Source: an uncultured Saprospiraceae bacterium (lineage in GTDB: Bacteria; Bacteroidota; Bacteroidia; Chitinophagales; Saprospiraceae). Taken from it: 6,109 nucleotides of DNA. A program made the position numbers and the translations under genes. Of the stretch, positions 4,635 through 6,109 are shown piece by piece; position 1 is the stretch's first letter, and every line of letters begins with the position of its first letter. The stretch is taken from assembly GCA_937930625.1 (NCBI GenBank), contig CALHBW010000170.1:1-6109 (forward strand). The letters are read 5' to 3'. The notes beneath the pieces were generated by a model that worked only from the letters and a program-made list of their open reading frames with translations, did no database searches and was not told the origin of the DNA.

Positions 4635-5672
4635 TCAAACCAAATGATAAGCTGATGCTCTATATGCCATCTCCATTGTTTTGCCATGCTGTACAATTGT
4701 CGCTTTAGTGGCATGACAATCGTGAACAAATTGGTAAGGCTCATCCAAGTTCAAAGCTCCGTCTTTGAGGCGAAAGACGCGGTTGTACATTACTGTACCG
4801 TCATTGATATAGCGTTTTACTCTAAATTCATTTGCCTCTAAATCAGATGTTTGTACCGCATGAAACCAAGAACCTGCCCCGCGTCCGCCGAGCCATTGTG
4901 CAGCTTCGGGTACAGAGTCGGGCTTAGGTGGTTCTTGCATATTTCCGACGAGGGAAAAACCTTGTATATCTTTATCTTTGCCAAAAGTATTATTAACTAA
5001 CTCACGTACCGTGTGTCGGCGTCCGCCCGGATACGGATGTACGATACCCTCGTACACCTCATACATTTTTCCATTGGAACTGCCATTGACTACATTCCCA
5101 ATGGGAGATGGCGTAATCGTCATTGGGTATTTAAATCTGAAATTCAAGTGAGAATTCAATGTTCCCGCCTTGAAGCTATCCGCTACAAAACGACTGCAAT
5201 TCGACCCGCCACCAAACACACGATACGGAATACTACCCAAGCTAATCATTTCGTGTATAAAGGATTTTGTTTTTTCATAATCCGTTTGATAACAGAAAGA
5301 TGCGAGCATACGACCATCGCCATGTGTAGCTTCGGGGTCAGATTCGAGGCGAATCAAAATTTCCTCTTCATTCAACAGATTGCCTTCGGTATCAAATTCA
5401 GCACGAATATCATTCATCAAGATTTCAGGGTCGGTATCTGCGCTGCGTGTTCGTGCCGAACCATCGGGCGTAATGTAGCGTCCAAAATCGTAAAACTCCA
5501 AGTCTCCTGTACTTCGATTTATCAAAGCTAATGCCGCATGACCACCGCGAAATTTATCATTTTTTCCTGCACCCAATAATTGTAAAAATCGCTCCAAAGG
5601 TCCGCCGGATGTGCTGACGAAAGTATCGGGCCAAGCTAAGGTGATGAATACACCTGTTGATTTACTACTCAT
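4635..5672 (-). CDS. Conserved-looking hypothetical protein with His...Cys pair (possible DUF6695-like)
   Basis: This 345-aa protein has no signal peptide or membrane segment and is probably cytoplasmic. Its N-terminal part opens 'GVFITLAWPDTFVSTSGGP', then 'RGGHAALALINRSTG' (42-56, His45) and 'YDFGRYITPDGSARTR' (61-76). A conserved-looking Cys follows in 'GGSNCSRFVADS' (155-166, Cys159). The order His then Cys is that of circularly permuted NlpC/P60-like papain-fold hydrolases, which suggests a hydrolase, though this is inference. A second C-terminal part (about 254-343) has 'AAQWLGGRGAGSWF' and reads like a separate small beta domain. I associate this architecture with a Bacteroidota family of unknown function (possibly DUF6695), from memory and not certain. 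ATG at 5672 is the first start in the frame. A -7 box about 100 bp upstream gives it its own promoter. Confidence 0.85.
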   Translation of the reverse strand: MSSKSTGVFITLAWPDTFVSTSGGPLERFLQLLGAGKNDKFRGGHAALALINRSTGDLEFYDFGRYITPDGSARTRSADTDPEILMNDIRAEFDTEGNLLNEEEILIRLESDPEATHGDGRMLASFCYQTDYEKTKSFIHEMISLGSIPYRVFGGGSNCSRFVADSFKAGTLNSHLNFRFKYPMTITPSPIGNVVNGSSNGKMYEVYEGIVHPYPGGRRHTVRELVNNTFGKDKDIQGFSLVGNMQEPPKPDSVPEAAQWLGGRGAGSWFHAVQTSDLEANEFRVKRYINDGTVMYNRVFRLKDGALNLDEPYQFVHDCHATKATIVQHGKTMEMAYRASAYHLV

Positions 5673-5699
5673 TTTTTAAAATTGTTTGATTGCTGAATT

Positions 5700-5815
5700 G
5701 CTTCATTGTTAATTATTACATGGTTTCATTGTTGTACTGCTTCATTGTTGTATTGTTAGTTATTTTTGCATCGCAAACATAACAATAAAACCATGTAAGA
5801 ATAAAACAATGAAGC
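5700..5815. repeat. ~35-bp imperfect inverted repeat upstream of the 4635-5672 gene
   Basis: Arms 5700-5733 and 5781-5815 pair over 'gcttcattgtt', a short unpaired segment of 5/6 nt, and then TTACATGGTTTCATTGTT against TTACATGGTTTTATTGTT (17/18). The words are private to this gap. The 47-nt loop and its edge carry a TAnnTTTG box. The left arm lies about 28 bp from the ATG at 5672. Confidence 0.88.
5774..5781 (-). promoter_or_regulatory. -7 promoter box of the 4635-5672 gene
   Basis: The minus strand reads TATGTTTG followed by C, an exact Bacteroidota TAnnTTTG box, at the edge of the inverted-repeat loop. No good -33 TTG was found about 19 nt upstream; that position falls inside the repeat arm. 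Confidence 0.55.
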
Positions 5816-5836
5816 CATCTAACAATGAAGCCATCT
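5805..5836. repeat. Two tandem copies of a 16-bp word
   Basis: The word AACAATGAAGCCATCT occurs twice in perfect tandem (5805-5820 and 5821-5836). Part of the first copy belongs to the right arm of the inverted repeat at 5700-5815. Confidence 0.9.
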
Positions 5837-5900
5837 AAACAAAAAGTAACGAGTAAATAATAACTTCACGATTTGGACGGCTTCTTTTACGCTTATTTTC

Positions 5901-5948
5901 CTTCTTGAAAACAGTCACTTATCCAGATAAACTCCCGTTTTCAAGAAG
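5901..5948. repeat. Perfect 12-bp inverted repeat
   Basis: CTTCTTGAAAAC (5901-5912) and GTTTTCAAGAAG (5937-5948) are exact reverse complements around a 24-nt loop. No T-tract follows directly on either strand, so termination is unproven; it may be the terminator of a gene outside the window. Confidence 0.75.
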
Positions 5949-5951
5949 ACC

Positions 5952-5965
5952 CCGATAGCTATCGG
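5952..5965. repeat. Perfect 14-bp palindrome CCGATAGCTATCGG
   Basis: This perfectly self-complementary 14-mer lies 3 bp after the preceding hairpin. I have an impression that this word is frequent between genes in Bacteroidota, but cannot check it here. It could be a dispersed palindrome or a protein-binding site. Confidence 0.7.
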
Positions 5966-6052
5966 ATTAGCGTCAGGTTTAGTATTTTTTAATAAATAAA
6001 ATAATGATAATTAATTACTTACAAAGAAATTGAAAAAGAAAGCATGATATAT

Positions 6053-6106
6053 CTCCCCCTTTGGAGGGGGCTGGGGGGTGGACTTTCGGCTGTTTTTCCA
6101 CCCCCC
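6053..6106. repeat. G/C-rich double hairpin, REP-like
   Basis: A first small hairpin, CTCC...GGAG (6053-6066; alternatively CCCCC/GGGGG at 6055-6070), is followed by a perfect 10-bp stem, GGGGGGTGGA (6073-6082) with TCCACCCCCC (6097-6106), around a 14-nt loop. Its composition contrasts sharply with the AT-rich surroundings and resembles the C/G-rich intergenic repeats common in Bacteroidota genomes, so a REP-like dispersed element is likely. Confidence 0.65.
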
Positions 6107-6109
6107 AAC

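Larger units (their letters stand above)
5837..6109. other. Gene-free end of the window with hairpins and palindromes
   Basis: I found no coding region here. The stretch contains a 12-bp-stem hairpin (5901-5948), a 14-bp palindrome (5952-5965), an AT-rich segment (about 5980-6050) and a G/C-rich double hairpin (6053-6106). The 5' neighbour of the gene at 4635-5672 must lie beyond the window. Confidence 0.6.

Noticed and set aside
5013..5531. 172-codon plus-strand ORF
   Set aside because: It is the antisense shadow of the 4635-5672 gene, whose own frame shows coherent motifs, a proper start and a promoter box.

Overview
The window looks like a chromosomal segment of a Bacteroidota bacterium, probably of the Saprospiria/Cytophagia/Chitinophagia kind. 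This rests on three things. There are TAnnTTTG-type -7 promoter boxes. A lipoprotein has an acidic 'CKDDED' surface-export-like signal right after its lipid-bearing cysteine. A protein domain resembles TssD, the Hcp-like tube protein of the Bacteroidota type VI secretion system. No classical Shine-Dalgarno sequences are evident. All recognisable genes lie on the minus strand, so transcription runs from high to low coordinates.

Layout in transcription order. 5673-6109 is gene-free and holds a large inverted repeat plus several hairpins and palindromes. 4635-5672 encodes a 345-aa cytosolic protein with a His...Cys pair suggesting a permuted papain-like fold. 3775-4434 encodes a small, probably surface-exposed lipoprotein. 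2492-3676 encodes an RlmI-type 23S rRNA m5C methyltransferase. 1761-2491 is a long intergenic stretch with an 18-bp tandem array, its inverted counterparts, and one doubtful 52-codon ORF. 1515-1760 encodes an 81-aa protein resembling only region 2 of an ECF sigma factor. 700-1437 encodes a complete ECF-like sigma factor with a ~60-residue N-terminal extension. 1-474 is the 5' part of a gene joining an anti-sigma-like N-terminal helical module to a TssD/Hcp-like domain.

Two things stand out. First, the last three genes form a possible sigma-centred unit: a sigma2-only protein, a sigma factor, and a TssD-like protein. The latter two share a short N-terminal motif of the form 'hYh-G-[KR]-[LM]-(6)-FE'. 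This suggests a link between RNA polymerase regulation and a secretion-tube-like protein. Second, five of the six intergenic gaps are built from inverted repeats whose arms consist of short low-complexity words private to that gap. In the best-resolved cases one arm abuts the upstream gene's stop codon, the other lies near the downstream gene's start, and a Bacteroidota-type -7 box sits in the loop. A transcript started in the loop carries one arm; a read-through transcript carries both and could fold into a long hairpin. The architecture is seen in the sequence; its function is inferred.
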